Positions 21,845 to 33,793 of a stretch of DNA of 64,000 bases are shown in pieces. The number at the start of each line of letters is the position of its first letter. Position 1 is the first letter of the stretch. The position numbers and the translations under genes are program-made. The stretch is from Amphibalanus amphitrite (taxonomy: Eukaryota; Arthropoda; Thecostraca; Balanomorpha; Balanidae). The stretch is taken from positions 1,072,501 to 1,136,500 of the forward strand of contig NW_024881565.1 of NCBI RefSeq assembly GCF_019059575.1, given 5' to 3'. The notes below the pieces were generated by a model. The model had not been told where the DNA came from. It searched no databases and saw only the letters and a list, made by a program, of their open reading frames with translations.

Positions 21845-22607
21845 CACGCGCAGTGGAAGAGTTCCGAGAACTACGCCCAGTGGAGGGTGGGGGGAGTGAA
21901 TGTTGCCCTCCCCTCTCCCCCCCGAAGATCTCAGCCTCTTATGGAAGCCAAAAAGACGAAATTTGGAGAGTGGGTGGGGACGATGGGAAACTAATTTCAT
22001 GATACTTGCTCAATATCTTCAAGGTCAAATGAGGTCAAACAGGGCTGAATTTGCCAGGTGAGGGTCTATTTTGTGTTTACACGCCAATACCTCAAAAGTT
22101 ACCGCCTAGTTAATTCAGCCGTAATAATGGCAATAGAACTCTGCTAAGAGTAAGATGTCTTCCGGTTGAGGTGGGGAACAGCCGACGCTGGAAACGTTGC
22201 AGTCACAATGTTATGCTTACACACTCGTAACTCAAAATGTTACCGGCTGATTTCCGTATTTATTTCACCATAAGATTGCCTGTACATTTCTAAATCTTCA
22301 CAGAGATCTTGATGCGAATCGATCATTAGCAGCGGTAAGCAGTGCAACGCAAAGACGGAACCGTCCGGTGCCGGCAGCGGGAATCGGCCGGCGCCGGCCG
22401 CCGCTCCGGCGAAATTTTTGGCTTTACACCCCTGTTACCTACTAAAAAAGACCGATTTACTAATTGCTTTCACGGCAAGATGCGCAATTCAATTTTAGTC
22501 AGATACTAAAAATTTAACGTTAATAGAATGATTACGGCGTGAGATATTTACAAAAAAGGAGGGGTGGGGCGAAATCCGCCCCCTCCCCATCCCTTCCACT
22601 GCGTGTG
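21845..22607. mobile_element. TTAA-flanked element in gene B intron 3 (E0)
   Basis: TTAA lies at 21841-21844 and 22608-22611. Inverted termini are CACGCGCAGTGGAAG at the left and CTTCCACTGCGTGTG at the right. A G-rich/C-rich foldback sits just inside each end (about 21887-21933 and 22558-22589). Inside are AGGTCAAA copies (about 22022-22036). It shares TTAA flanks and G/C hairpin architecture with E1 and the 55-62 kb elements, though its tips start CAC, not CCC. No ORF is present. Confidence 0.7.
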
Positions 22608-22845
22608 TTAAAGAGTTGTTATTGTACAGTGACAATGTACCTGCGTATCAAGTCATTCGCATATTGTATCATGACGTACAAATTTATCACAAACAGTTTG
22701 GGAGTTAGAACTGCAGCAGCTGATGTTCAAGTTTACTAACTGCCGATTTGCTGGCCACTTGATCAGTGCAGTGCTGCGGTCGTACCGTCTCACTTGTGTG
22801 CGCTGCGTATGTGTAATGCTGTGGTTTCTGCCGGTCCTGATACAG

Positions 22846-23041
22846 GAAACTAAACATACCGTTGCTGGGACAAGAATCGCCAGAGTCGCCGCCAGCGACG
22901 CCGTCGGGCCCCGGCCGGCCGGGAGAGGAGCGGAACGGGCGCGTCAGCCCGCAGCCGGCGGCGCAGGAAGACGTGAAAGGGTTCAGTCTGCCGGCCGGCC
23001 TCTCCATTACCCCGCTGGCTGACGAGGGACGGCCCGTAAAG
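22846..23041 (+). CDS. Gene B exon 4
   Basis: Acceptor ATACAG; the first base completes a codon split after exon 3 (GA+G), and the exon ends in phase 0 at AAG before GTACGG. It encodes 65 residues (KLNIPLLGQESPESPPATPS onward), Pro/Ser-rich and disordered. No separate start codon or promoter for the zinc-finger exon is apparent, which supports it being the continuation of the THAP-like gene. Confidence 0.6.
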
Positions 23042-23549
23042 GTACGGTGCTGTGCCTGACTGCCTGGCAGAGCGAGGGCTACCGCGCACAGATAGGGTGC
23101 TGCCGCGCTTCCCGCCCAGATTCAGTACTGCCCCGCTGGCCAGAAAAGACTAGCCCGCAAAGCGTAACTGTGTGGTGCTGCTTGCCAGGCCGGGAAGACT
23201 AGATGTAAAGGTACGGCGCTGCCCTCTGCGGTTGTGTTCCTCAGCCCGCTCTGGGCTGTGGAGTGCTGCTGCGGCTGCTGTCTCTCTGGCTGCAGGGCTC
23301 AGTTCATATAGAAAAGCCAGTTGGCAAGTGTCACTTTTCCAAAGTGCCACTTTTCAAAGGGACACTTTTGGTAACATTGGCGCCGGTATGTAAGGGTGGC
23401 TATATGAACCCATCATTCTGTCGGGTCCCTCTTTCCAATAAGTATCCCTTAGCAGCAAAGGGACTCTCTATGAACTGGGCCCAGTGCCTGGCGTTTCGTC
23501 GCGTATGGTGCTATGTCCGTCTGACCGGTGCTGTCTGCTGTGTTCGCAG

Positions 23550-24833
23550 GATCGATCGGATGGGGACAGCGGCGGCAGTGGCCCGCACCAGGTGGCGCCC
23601 GACGGCGGCAGTGACTTCTCGATCATTCCGGTCCGCCAGTCCGGTCGTTCGCCCTCCCCCTCGGCCTCGCACACCGCAGACGCTTCGCAGTGGCTGGACC
23701 GGAAGCGGTGTGTGCGTCTGGTGCGCTGCTACCTGTGCAGCGCCAGCGGCTTCACCAGCTGGCTGAGGCTGCACGAGCACATGGCGAGTCTGCACGCCGA
23801 GACCAACCTGCTGTTCCCGGACACTGCCGTGTGCAAGCCCGAGTCGCTGGTGGTGTGCGGCCTGTGTCCCAAGGTGTCGGCCATGTTGGCGCAGAGTGAG
23901 CGCCACGCATGGAAAGTCCACGAGCTGCAGCCGCTCTCGGTGCCGGCAGTGCTGCGCTGTCATGACTGTGAACGCGATAGCATCGTCTCCGATACCGGCA
24001 TCTTGCATACGGTCAAGTGTCGCTCGTCTACGGTCCGTGACATTTACACGTGCGTGCCGTGCGAGCTCGAACTGCTCAATGCCGATGAAGTGGCGGGGCA
24101 TCTGAACCTGCACGATTGTGGCTCGATGGGCCCTATGTCTCGATGTCAGCTGTGCGAGTTTCGCGGTTTCTTCATCACTTGCCGTCAGCACGTGATTGCG
24201 AAGCACCCGGAGCGGTGTCGCCTGCTGGGCTGCGCGCTGTGCCCCGAGTTCAGCACGGACAGCTGGTCGGAGGCCGAGCGGCACGTGTGCACGGAGCACC
24301 GCGCGCAGCCGCCGCCCGCGCTGCGCGCCTGCCCCGTGTGCCGGCTCCAGCTGGCCGGCGGCTCAGACACTCTACAGCGCCACCTGGCTCTGCACCGGAG
24401 CCTCAAGGTGCCGCGCTCGGTGGAGCCCCGGCGGCGGCCCGGCCCCCGCCGGAGGTGTCACACCTCCGGCCGACCGCCCCCGGGGGCCTCCGAGGCCAAG
24501 AAGCAGAAACTGGCGACGCCAGAGACGGAGGAGTGGGCTGGACCGCAGGCCGATCCGGTGGCCAGGGTGAAGTCGGAGCCAGACTCCGCTGATGTGGACG
24601 GTGATGAGGACACTATGTCCTTGCTGGAGAACACGGAGGACGCCAAACTGGCCATGGACACGCGTGTCGAGCTGCATAAACTGGACGTGTCGACTGACGC
24701 TGTCTGGACGCCGCCCAGCCCTGGCCCCTGTCTCATGTCTGACAGCGAGCTTGTGGTGTCCGACAGCCGACTGACGCTGTCCGACAGCCGACTGACGCTG
24801 TCTGACGGTCTTAGTTGTCCGACGGGTAGCTAG
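23550..24833 (+). CDS. Gene B exon 5 (terminal): seven C2H2-like zinc fingers
   Basis: Acceptor TGTTCGCAG, phase 0; ends TAG 24831-24833. It encodes residues 758-1184. From about 817 to 1040 there are seven Cys-x2-Cys modules with downstream His pairs or His/Cys: CYLC..HEHMASLH, CGLC..HAWKVH, CHDC..H, CVPC..HLNLH, CQLC..HVIAKH, CALC..HVCTEH and CPVC..HLALH. Finger 3 (CHDC) is irregular. A basic RRRPGPRRRC patch follows (a likely nuclear signal), then an acidic tail with VKSEPDSAD and three SDSRLTLSD-type repeats. DNA binding is expected; the targets are unknown. The total of 1,184 residues (3,555 nt) closes in frame across exons 1-5. Confidence 0.75.
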   Translation, partial: DRSDGDSGGSGPHQVAPDGGSDFSIIPVRQSGRSPSPSASHTADASQWLDRKRCVRLVRCYLCSASGFTSWLRLHEHMASLHAETNLLFPDTAVCKPESLVVCGLCPKVSAMLAQSERHAWKVHELQPLSVPAVLRCHDCERDSIVSDTGILHTVKCRSSTVRDIYTCVPCELELLNADEVAGHLNLHDCGSMGPMSRCQLCEFRGFFITCRQHVIAKHPERCRLLGCALCPEFSTDSWSEAERHVCTEHRAQPPPALRACPVCRLQLAGGSDTLQRHLALHRSLKVPRSVEPRRRPGPRRRCHTSGRPPPGASEAKKQKLATPETEEWAGPQADPVARVKSEPDSADVDGDEDTMSLLENTEDAKLAMDTRVELHKLDVSTDAVWTPPSPGPCLMSDSELVVSDSRLTLSDSRLTLSDGLSCPTGS

Positions 24834-25693
24834 TCAAGCGTCGTATGAGGTGATGGGCCCGAGCCAGTTGCCCAAGCTGCACCAGATCGAGCTCATCTCA
24901 GACGGTCTCCTGCTCAGTACAATAATGGTAGCATGTCAGTTGTATGGCGGCTGTGTTGTAATTTAATAACAAGTTTGCTGCGATGTGTTCTTTTTTATCA
25001 CGCGTATCATTCGACAGATCATTTGTTTCAACCTATAATTCATTCAACCCGTGCTGACTTTTTGACATTGGGAATCGGACTGTGCCTCACAATGGCTGAG
25101 GTCGCTCTCGGGTTGCCCGATCCGGCCAATTTTGATTGTTGATATCTGTAATATAATATGTGCTCATCTGTTTATCTGCGGTATTGTTCGAAGCGACGGG
25201 CGCCGTCAAGGTGACCTGCCGACCATCCGTTGAACCGGCTGGGGCGGTCGCTCAACTGTACGGCCGATCGTTGTGCCCTCCATTTTCTTTACATTGACGC
25301 TCTACAGTCAATTCGTAGACGTAATTGCTCTCAGCTTACTTGGCGTTTCTGTGGGCAGTTACCTAATTGTTGTGAGATGCTGGCGACTTTCCAGTGGCCA
25401 TTGTCCGGCATATGCTGAGCTTTTGCATTCTCGCGCTCGGAATGTGCCCTTAGGTGGCGCTGAGTCATGGGTTTATGCACGTGTCTGACATCTGTGGTTC
25501 CTGTCTGTCTCTGGAAGGATCCCTGGATTTAGCCGTGCGTTTTGTGTGGGAGGGGTGGAGACTGGGGAGGAGTCCGCTGACTCAACCAGTTCGCCCGAAG
25601 GAGGGTGACGGGCAAAAGATCGATTTGAAAACTTACGACAATTCAAGCATGATCCGGGTAAATATTGTGGGATTTTCCCTTGTCAAGTAAATA
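24834..25693. other. Intergenic between gene B and a TA element
   Basis: No further gene is seen. CCTTAGGTGGCGCTG at about 25448-25462 matches the CTCF core and could mark a boundary between gene B and the transposon-rich interval; this is a motif match only. No clear AATAAA follows the gene B stop in this stretch. Confidence 0.35.
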
Positions 25694-28600
25694 TCAGTCC
25701 CACGCACAAGGGGGAAAAGCTCAAAAAATTGAGCGCTCAAAAAATTGAGCGGGCCCCATTATGAAGGAATAGGCGAAACGATGGTATTTTACAATGCCTC
25801 TAGCGTCACACTACGGCAAATATCGTATCCAAATAAGGTATCAATGGCAAGAGAGAGCAACAAGGTTTCTTCTCGAACACTCGCCGTGATAATTTATATC
25901 GGTGTTTTTGGAAAGAAAATGCCCTAAAGACGCTCAACTTTTTGAGCGCCACTTGTCGTTCGGGACCGCGATACTCAATAAATTGAGCGCCACGACAGAC
26001 GACAGTCAGCTGGCGCTCAAAAAATTGAGTGCCGGCCAGCATCTACACTCAATTTTTTGAGTGTTCTCCGTGACAGGTGAAGCCGGTACTGGCTGCCATT
26101 TTTGATGTTATGTTCGTTGAAATACGTTAAACTGAGTTGAAACAGAAATGCAGGAAGTTGAATGCTACGTGGTACCTAAACTTTTCACAAACCCATGGCA
26201 TCATGTCACATTTTCCGCTAGTAGTTTTATCGGTCTTTCGGATTCGGCACACCTCAAATAATTATATAAGGCTTGAATAATCCGTATGAATACTGTAATT
26301 GATATTCTCTGACTGTACTGGGAGAAGGGAATACGTGAATACAGAGATATCCACCCACCCTTGAATATTGGAGAATTATAGCAGGAAAAACTGTATTGCC
26401 ACGGTTACAATTACAAGGCCATCGGCCGCAAACAAACAAAAATACTATACAATGTGGGTTAGATTCACAAACATCATCAAGTGTGGAACACAGAGACGAG
26501 CAAAACAACATCACATTATCGCATGCCAGCCCGACCACATTGGAACCGGGTCCGGGTGACCTGCGACCGGAACCTGCGTCTTGCCAGCATACATCACAAA
26601 AGCAGGAGGCAGTGTCGTACTGCTTTGATCCAAAATATGCCATATAACAAATGATATAAACGACCTAAGCTCGGACTAAGCTTATCATTATCAAATCCTT
26701 AACATGTAAAAGACGAATGGAAACATCGAGTCTCAGACCAGCAGTAGCAACGATCACAGTAGCAACATCACAAAGAACACGCGGCATTATCAGACAGCCG
26801 TTTTGTTATCGGGCTACAGGCGGCGACGGCGTGGTTGCAGACCAGCTGCGAGGTAGCGGCGTGCGGGCAAAAGGCGCGGGCACACCTCCATGTAGCCGTG
26901 CGGACAGTGCGCGGTCGGCGTCGCATAGTGGGCGGCATCGGGCTGTCCCGGGCCGTCGAAGCCGCACAGGTTGTCGGCGCATGTGGGCGCGCGCGGTCAC
27001 CACGGCCAGCTGCTCACCGCCAGCACAGACTGCGCAGCGTCGCCGCTCCGCCGGCCAGAACACGCAGACAACCCTTCTTGCAGTCGCACAACACGTCACC
27101 AAACTCATTCACCTGCTCCACCATGTTGTTGATGTCACCGAGTCGTCCGAGTTGTGGCTCGTGCCGTCGAGCATGACCTGCCCGATCGGACACGGGTCAG
27201 CGGCTTCTGCTCCAGCGAAGTCTTCATCTTAGTGACGTCTTGCTGATCTCCACAAAGGCTGAACAGATGACCTTACCCACAGAGACGGCCGACGTCCTCG
27301 CCAGCGACCGCTTGGTTGTGCAGACCTGCCAGAAAAAGAAAAGCTGTTTGGTGATCTCAAACGATTTTTTTCTTTATGCAGTGGAACAAAACGGAAAATA
27401 TGTCATACAACAGGAACTAAAAAAAAGATGCAGCCTAGGTCGTCTAAGAAATGGGTGCAACATTGATAAAATTCTTCATTGAATGAATTCTGCAAATGCT
27501 TTTGATAAAATGTGTGGTGATTATAAGGAGACCACTTTACTATAAAATTGCTCAGGATTCCCTATCTGGATCTGTCAAAAAATCCTGACTGCACACCAAC
27601 AATGAGCATTAAATCCAAAACCTCTACCAGGTACCTAGGGATAATTAAATTCTGATTCAGGAAAATATTTCACATCATACAAATAAAACCTTTACTATAT
27701 TGAAACTGAAAATGTGATGCTGATCCAGTGACCTGAGGGTCTCAAAGTATAATAATGAATTAATTGATTATAAATTTGGTGGTGACTGCCGACTGGCGTC
27801 TGGCGGCCTAGACCTTGAGGCTTGAAAGTGGCCTTCCTCACACAATAGTTGACTGTCAGTCTGTCATGCTGTCAGTGTTGTGAAGTAATGAAGGAGTTGA
27901 GTTTTGTTTATTATAAATTGTGATGTTATGTAAAGGACTGGAAAATGAATGTGAAAACTATGGAAAAATATTGGCAGAGTATTGTCACTTACTATCAGGA
28001 CATATGGATGGAGAATACATTCAAATTAATAAGAAATGCCAAATATCAAGGTACTCAATCACTGATAGCAGTGGACTATCATATGTTTTAATGTCAATTA
28101 TATGAAAGTTAAGACTGAAACTACCTTTTACCTCATCATAACTAATGAAAAATTGTGTGAAGAAAACATTCACAGCCTCTTTGAAGCACTTAGACCACTA
28201 AAAAACAAAAATTTTCGCGTAAATATGTTGTGTCTCCTTCCTTCAAAACATCATATCGGATGGCGCCACTTTCGTCGACAGTTACTTATCTGCACGCAAA
28301 TCGAGGAAAACGTGAATTGATGGACGTTTACGTGTTTCCAAATTTAAAATCACAGCATATTCAAACTTTTCAGTGTACCTTTTAACATCTAAGTACAACT
28401 AAAACGATAAAAACTTACCCTCAACACAAGGACGACGACAACCACGCGACCGGAGACGTCGCGACGAAATAAACAAACGGCGCCGCCAAATGAAAAATAT
28501 TCTCCGATATGGGTAATGTGAAATTGAATCGCAATCATTTTGGGTAGTATGAAAAATGCTCTTTCCAACAGAACCCTAGTAAAAAACGTGAATGGACAAA

Positions 28601-28931
28601 AAATAACTTTTATTTCGACATAAATATTGGCCTGTTTTTAAGTCATCCTGGTATGCCGTAAGATTTCGACCTATAAATTGATGTTCCCCCAATCATTGAA
28701 GCTTGAGCAGTGAAAAATATGAAAGCCTAATCTGTTTTGCATCATTAGTGATTCTCCTAGGGTGTTGCCATTTCTCCCTAGGTGTTGCGAGTTGCTTTTG
28801 CAAAACGTGTTCCTGAAACGGCTCAATTTTTTGAGCCCTCAGCATTACGCCTATGGGAGCCTCTGACGCCACACGCTCAATATTTTGAGCGCTCAATAAT
28901 TTGAGCTTTTCCCCCTTGTGCGTGGGACTGA
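25694..28931. mobile_element. TA-flanked TIR element with TTTTTGAGC palindromes
   Basis: The outer inverted repeat starts TCAGTCCCACGCACAAGG at both ends (complemented at the right), continues for about 45 bp including GGGGGAAAAGCTCAAA, and is flanked by TA (25692-25693, 28932-28933). Subterminal 16-bp palindromes of the type GCTCAAnnnnTTGAGC are clustered: 25719-25734, 25735-25750, 25932-25947, 26015-26030, 28821-28836, 28875-28890 and 28891-28906. They are probable transposase or host-factor binding sites. No intact transposase was recognised in the 3.2 kb. Confidence 0.75.
26806..27232 (-). pseudogene. Possible cysteine-rich coding relic, unrecognised
   Basis: GC-rich island inside the AT-rich TA element. 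On the minus strand several short frames read cysteine-rich segments (for example DVLCDCKKGC and, in another frame, CADNLCGFDG with CPHGYMEVCP), as if a coding sequence had been broken by indels. I cannot assign a family, and it may be chance from high GC. It could be a gene fragment captured by the element. Confidence 0.2.
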
Positions 28932-29517
28932 TATGTCGCATGAGAGTTGAAACCCTAAAAATTATTAGTAAAGTGATCCCGCGAGAAGCAGAATATGTAG
29001 AGCGGATCTCATTACGTCATATGGATGAGGAGTGGTCGCCTATCTTTTTTCACGTTCTTTATTCAAATCCTTGATTGGGACAAACATTAGTGCGGTCGGT
29101 GCGGTCCAATTGCCGCATGCATACCATGCATACCGTCAATACGCATACGCATACGACGTATACCGTCACCGAGCATAGTTATTAGCATATCTATTATCCC
29201 TGTTTTCCGTTTATTTAAAATTGAATTTTATTACGAGCATCCTAAGTTATATTGCATCGGTGAAAAAGGTAAGAGTTGCTGTGGCTTTTGACGCGTGTCA
29301 TGATTTATACCTCGACCTGCTGTATTGATATATTAAATACCCCTTTTCCTTCATTTTTAGAAGAAAAAATGGTCAAGGAATATGACAATGAATCCACTGT
29401 AATTTTTTGTGTATTTGAACAAATTGTTTTGTTGTTGTTATTTTCATATCCCAAGGATAAAGACACCTATTTGCTAATTTGCTTTTTAAACCCTACCTTG
29501 ACCTAGCTATTCAGTCA

Positions 29518-29872
29518 CTGTTTTTTATCAGCATTCTGTCGGTTTTACCCATATAAGGAAGCTATTACTGGCTATTCTTGGCCTCTCATTGGTGTAATAC
29601 ATAGACCACGTAAATTAGACCAATTAGGTGCCAAGAAATAGCAGCATGCTTGCAGCCTACCGCTAAAAAAACTGACCGAACAGGGATCCTGACTGCATCA
29701 CCTGGGCATTGTATGGTCACAGTTTTTCAGCAGGCTGCGAGCATGCTGCAATTTTTTGGATTCTCATTTGTCTCATTCACATGGTCAATTCATTTGACCA
29801 ATGAGAGGCCTAGAAGCACCAGCAATAACTTTTCTATATGAGGAAAACCGACAGCATGCTGATAAAAAACAG
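29518..29872. mobile_element. Foldback MITE, about 355 bp
   Basis: Inverted arms of about 75 bp begin CTGTTTTTTATCAGCAT at both ends (complemented at the right) and include CTGTCGGTTTT. No clear target duplication is seen, so the superfamily is not assigned. Confidence 0.65.
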
Positions 29873-30389
29873 CAATCGGACAGAGCTCAGGTTCTGGCTT
29901 CAGGTTCATCTGCCCTTACCGCACCAACAGTCAACCTGCTCATCTTACGGCACTCTATCTAATGCAAATGGGCTAATGGCTGGGCCGATTACACTCAAAT
30001 TTGCTACACACACCAGCTTGGAGGACTGGTTATAATCACATTTTTAAACCTGTTGTATCACTGTAAGTGCACAAGTAGGTGAATATGGCATTACTGAGCC
30101 TGCTGATTGCTGAGGCATGAGATGACCAATATGATTTAATGCCTAGAAATTAAAATAGTGATAAGTAAAGCTAACTTTAAGATGATGTTTTCATAATTGG
30201 TCAGTGCTAACTTGGTTGTCGCCTTGAGTGATCTGAAAGGTGTGTTACTGGCCTTGTTAGTTGTCTAGGTACTATTCATTCATTTTTAAATCAGTTATTG
30301 AATCAAATCGTATGTGTGTTGCTTAGGTGACTGGGGCATCAATGAGCTGATTGTCAAATGTCAACAACCAAGATGTGAGGACTGAGTGG

Positions 30390-30824
30390 CAGTGCTGGAA
30401 ATGAGGCCGCTTTCTGGTCCCGGCATTTTATTCTCCGGGTGGGTTAGCCCCGTCTAGCGCTTAGCCTTTCGGGACCCTCTCAGAGCTGCGGTTGTTTTCG
30501 CCGCTCGGCCCATTCGAGATGCAAAGTTGATAGTTACACGAAGTATATTTGGGGCCTCTGAATGTACGACTTCGAAATTAATTGATTGTACAAAACCTTC
30601 TTCTTTCACCTATATGCATACATTTAACAGTAACCTCAGACTAGGCTGGTTTGGCTGGCCCTAAATAAGCTTCGTGTGACTATTAACTTTGCATCTCGTC
30701 TGGGGCGAGCGGCGAAAACAACCACGACCCTGAGTGGGTCCCGAAAGGCTAAACGCTGGACGGGGATTAACCCGCCCGGAGAATAAAACGCCGGGACCAG
30801 AAAGCGGCCTTATTTCCAGCACTG
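30390..30824. mobile_element. hAT-like foldback MITE
   Basis: Termini CAGTGCTGGAAAT at the left and ATTTCCAGCACTG at the right, with inverted arms of about 150 bp that include GCCGCTTTCTGGTCCC. The flanks are CTGAGTGG (30382-30389) and CTGGGTGG (30825-30832), an 8-bp duplication with one mismatch. CAGTG tips plus an 8-bp duplication are typical of hAT. Confidence 0.8.
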
Positions 30825-31362
30825 CTGGGTGGCCAATATTACATGATGGCACACCATTCTCATGTATTTATAGTTTGTACATAATGTGAATGCATTGTCA
30901 TCATTAGAAATTGCAAAAATGGTTCCATTTATTAGTGGCTCTTTGCACTACTGGCCCAAGTTGTTCTAAACATCTCAATGCAACATATCCAAGCAATATT
31001 GTATATGTCTGCGCCCAGTCATTGCCAATTTTGCCTATTTTGGATGTTTGAATCTAAATATGCTCTTTCCTCCTCTACAGTATCTGGTGACACAGCTCTA
31101 CCAGCCACAGCAGTAGCCAGCGGGCAGACCACCTGCCGTTCAGTGGTGCCATCAAACAGTGTGTCCGGGCGTCGTCAACTGGGGGCGGCGCGCCGATCGG
31201 TGGAGCGCCGGGGGCGTCTGGCCATCTGAGCGCCCGCCCGACACCCCCACGGCCGGCACGCTGGCGTTCTACGACCTGAACCAGGGCCTGCGCGGCGCAG
31301 ACGGCGGCGACGAGTCGGGCCTCGAGTTCGGCTCGCCGGCGCTGGCGCCCGACTTCGAGTCG

Positions 31363-31558
31363 ATGATGGCCGGCGAGCCGTTCCGGCGCGTCGACTCGGC
31401 GCCGTCGCCCGGCTCGCTGGGCTCGCCGCGCAGCGTGCGCTCGCCGGCCGTGCCGCGCCAGGACTCGACCGGCACGCTGCGCACCACCATCCAGCTGGGC
31501 AAGACGGGCGCCTCCATCGTGCACACGGGACCCTTCTACCTGATGAAGGAGCCAGTCG
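31363..31558 (+). CDS. MED19: MED19 exon 1
   Basis: MED19 is a subunit of the Mediator head, linking transcription factors to RNA polymerase II in the nucleus. The start is taken at the first of two ATGs (MMAGEPFRRVD), which resembles the usual arthropod N-terminus; the frame is open further upstream, and a CTCTACAG acceptor at 31080 suggests a 5' exon boundary. The exon contains the conserved blocks SPAVPRQDSTGTLRTT, LGKTGASIVHTGPFYL and MKEP. It ends in phase 1 before GTATGT. Recognition is from family memory and is strong. Confidence 0.9.
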
Positions 31559-31766
31559 GTATGTAACACCTCGGCTATGTTCTGGATGGGTACATATTTT
31601 GTGTGTGCTTTTATATAACGTTCATTAATTCTGTTATATGTGAACAAATTAGGTCATCTGATCCTATGAATGGCAAACTGTATCTGCTCATTTCATGCAG
31701 AACGCGCATATGAATTGATACCCACATTAATGCCTAAATAAAATATGTTTGGATATTTCATTTCAG

Positions 31767-31929
31767 TGGAGAATGAGAACCGCGAGACGGGAGCGACCAA
31801 CCTGATGAACCACCATAACCTGGAGCACTCGTACAACAAGTTCACGGGCAAGAAGATGAAGGACTCGCTGTCGTCGTTTCTGACGAACCTGCCCGGCGTC
31901 ATTGACACGCCGGGCTCGCTGGATAACAG
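31767..31929 (+). CDS. MED19: MED19 exon 2
   Basis: Acceptor ATTTCAG; encodes the core ENRETGATNLMNHHNLEHSY, KFTGKKMKDSL, SSFLTNLPGVIDTPGSLDN. These are the MED19 hallmarks (G-T-NLM, LEHSY, LPG-ID-PGS-DNSSL). It ends in phase 2 before GTGGGT. Confidence 0.93.
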
Positions 31930-33793
31930 GTGGGTGGCGCCGCCGGTCGGCCAGCTGTAGCAGATGCCGCGGACTGGAGGACCGCGGACTAGAGGGCGCG
32001 GCTGCTCTCACGGAGTGACTCTTGACCGGTGAATCAGTTTATTGGTGTCAGTGTGACTGGAAAGTTGGAATAGGATATTGCCTAGTCTCCGCCGCAGACT
32101 GAGGAGTAGGTGATGGAATGGAATGAATCCATTGCCTAATGAAAGGTGTCCCAGTCTGATGGAAGAAATGACTGCTTTCCTTTTATATATAAGAATGCGG
32201 ACTGATTAACGTGCTAGAGGCATTTGTTCGGATAGATGACGGTGTTTGACTGATCTTATGCGGCCTCTAACAAGTTTTTGCCGACATTTTGCCCTCATTG
32301 ATCAGCTGGTAACTATCGCTAAATATGACTGAATCTTTAAATGTTTTACACATCACTTTTGAAATGTTGGAAAGTGGCGCCCGTGTTTATTTGGTTTTAT
32401 CGCTCTTCCCTTACTTTTCACACTAATGAAGAAAATAATTTCATTCGTGGTCATTTAGTGGTTTTCGACAGCTGAAAGTTTCGTGTTTACCCGTGGAAAA
32501 AGAATCATGGCATTGTCTACGCATCAAAATAATCCATCGAGATTCAATCTGGCCAGGCTAGTTGAATGTCAGCTCCAAAATTTCAGAAGTTCAGAGTGCC
32601 ATGCATTGGTATTTTCCTAAGAAAGGTATGGTGCCAACATTTCCCAACATTAGGCGCCGGTAGAGCAGCTGTGGACGTGCCTGGGGCAGCACCCATCCAT
32701 TTCCGAGTCCCATCCGGCGCGCCGGGTCGTGGTGTCAAACGCCGCCCCGTGCCCGCTGTGTTGACATCGAGCACGCACCGCACGCGCCGTCGGCCGCCCA
32801 AGTTGGCCTCTAAGTTACCCCGTCGGCCGGTTATTGCTCGGGCAGGGGGACGGCCCCCCCCCCCCCCTCCTCCCCCCAGCCCGTCGGTGCCGTCGCTGTT
32901 TGGTGAGATTGGAACCGAGCCCCAGTGAACAAAGACCAGTTACGCGGCTTTACTGCACTGATGTACAGAGAGTTTGATCGATGAATTATGTTGACAGTTA
33001 TTGTGCCGCTGGGTGGGCTAGTAGTTGACGTAAGACGCTTTCCACACAGTCACTTTCGATACTCCGCTTGAGGCTATTGTAGGGAGTTCGTTAAATGCGC
33101 AAGATGATGGCCCGTGTGAATTTAAAGCGTGATTTTTTTTCACGAAGGGATTGTGTGAATAAAAGACTTCTTTTTTATCCTTTATTATCATATTTGACGA
33201 GTGTCACCAGCATATACTCAGTGGTCTGTAACCATATGTCATGCAATCAGCATGACTGCCGTACGAGAAAACAAAACTTCGGCACAACAGCCACAAGATA
33301 AAAGTCTTCTTGATCTAGTTATTTCATTCAAATGAATTTTTATTTACTGCCCATCATTCAAGAAGCTACGTGTAGCTTTTAAGAATTTGACGTTGATCAT
33401 AAAATACAGATGTTTTTTTTTGTGCTCCAAGGCCTTTTAAGCACCCTTGTACCATACTTAATTACCAAGCTCCGAACTAAGCTGACCATTTACTGCATTC
33501 ATTTGTGCAAGCCTCTCATCTGACACTCCACTGACATTTCACCATCCGCCGAATCTTTGCGCGACCCTCGCTCGGCGGTGGTGTCATCGGCGATTTGAGT
33601 CTGTGACAGCCCGCCCGCCGTGGTTTTCAGACCTGAGGCGACGTCAATGTGTTGGCATGGAACATGTCTCTTATAGCACAGTGACCCGAAATACTGCGGC
33701 TGCTGGCTGGCGTGTCCGTGACTCTCCGTTGATGACCGATCAGTATGATACAGTGTTCCTCTAACGCTCAAATGTCTGTTGGTGTGCCGTCAG
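31930..33793. other. MED19 intron 2
   Basis: Mostly AT-rich. A GC-rich block at about 32655-32928 is open on + and reads a Pro/Arg-rich stretch ending FGEIGTEPQ before TGA, preceded by a possible AG. It has exon-like composition and a poly-C run (about 32854-32868), but no recognised domain. It could be an alternative terminal exon or a fragment from elsewhere. Confidence 0.35.

Noticed and set aside
23484..23549. Start of the zinc-finger protein within its own exon region
   Set aside because: These bases precede a good acceptor (TGTTCGCAG) and the phase matches the upstream exon at 22846-23041, so they are read as intron.
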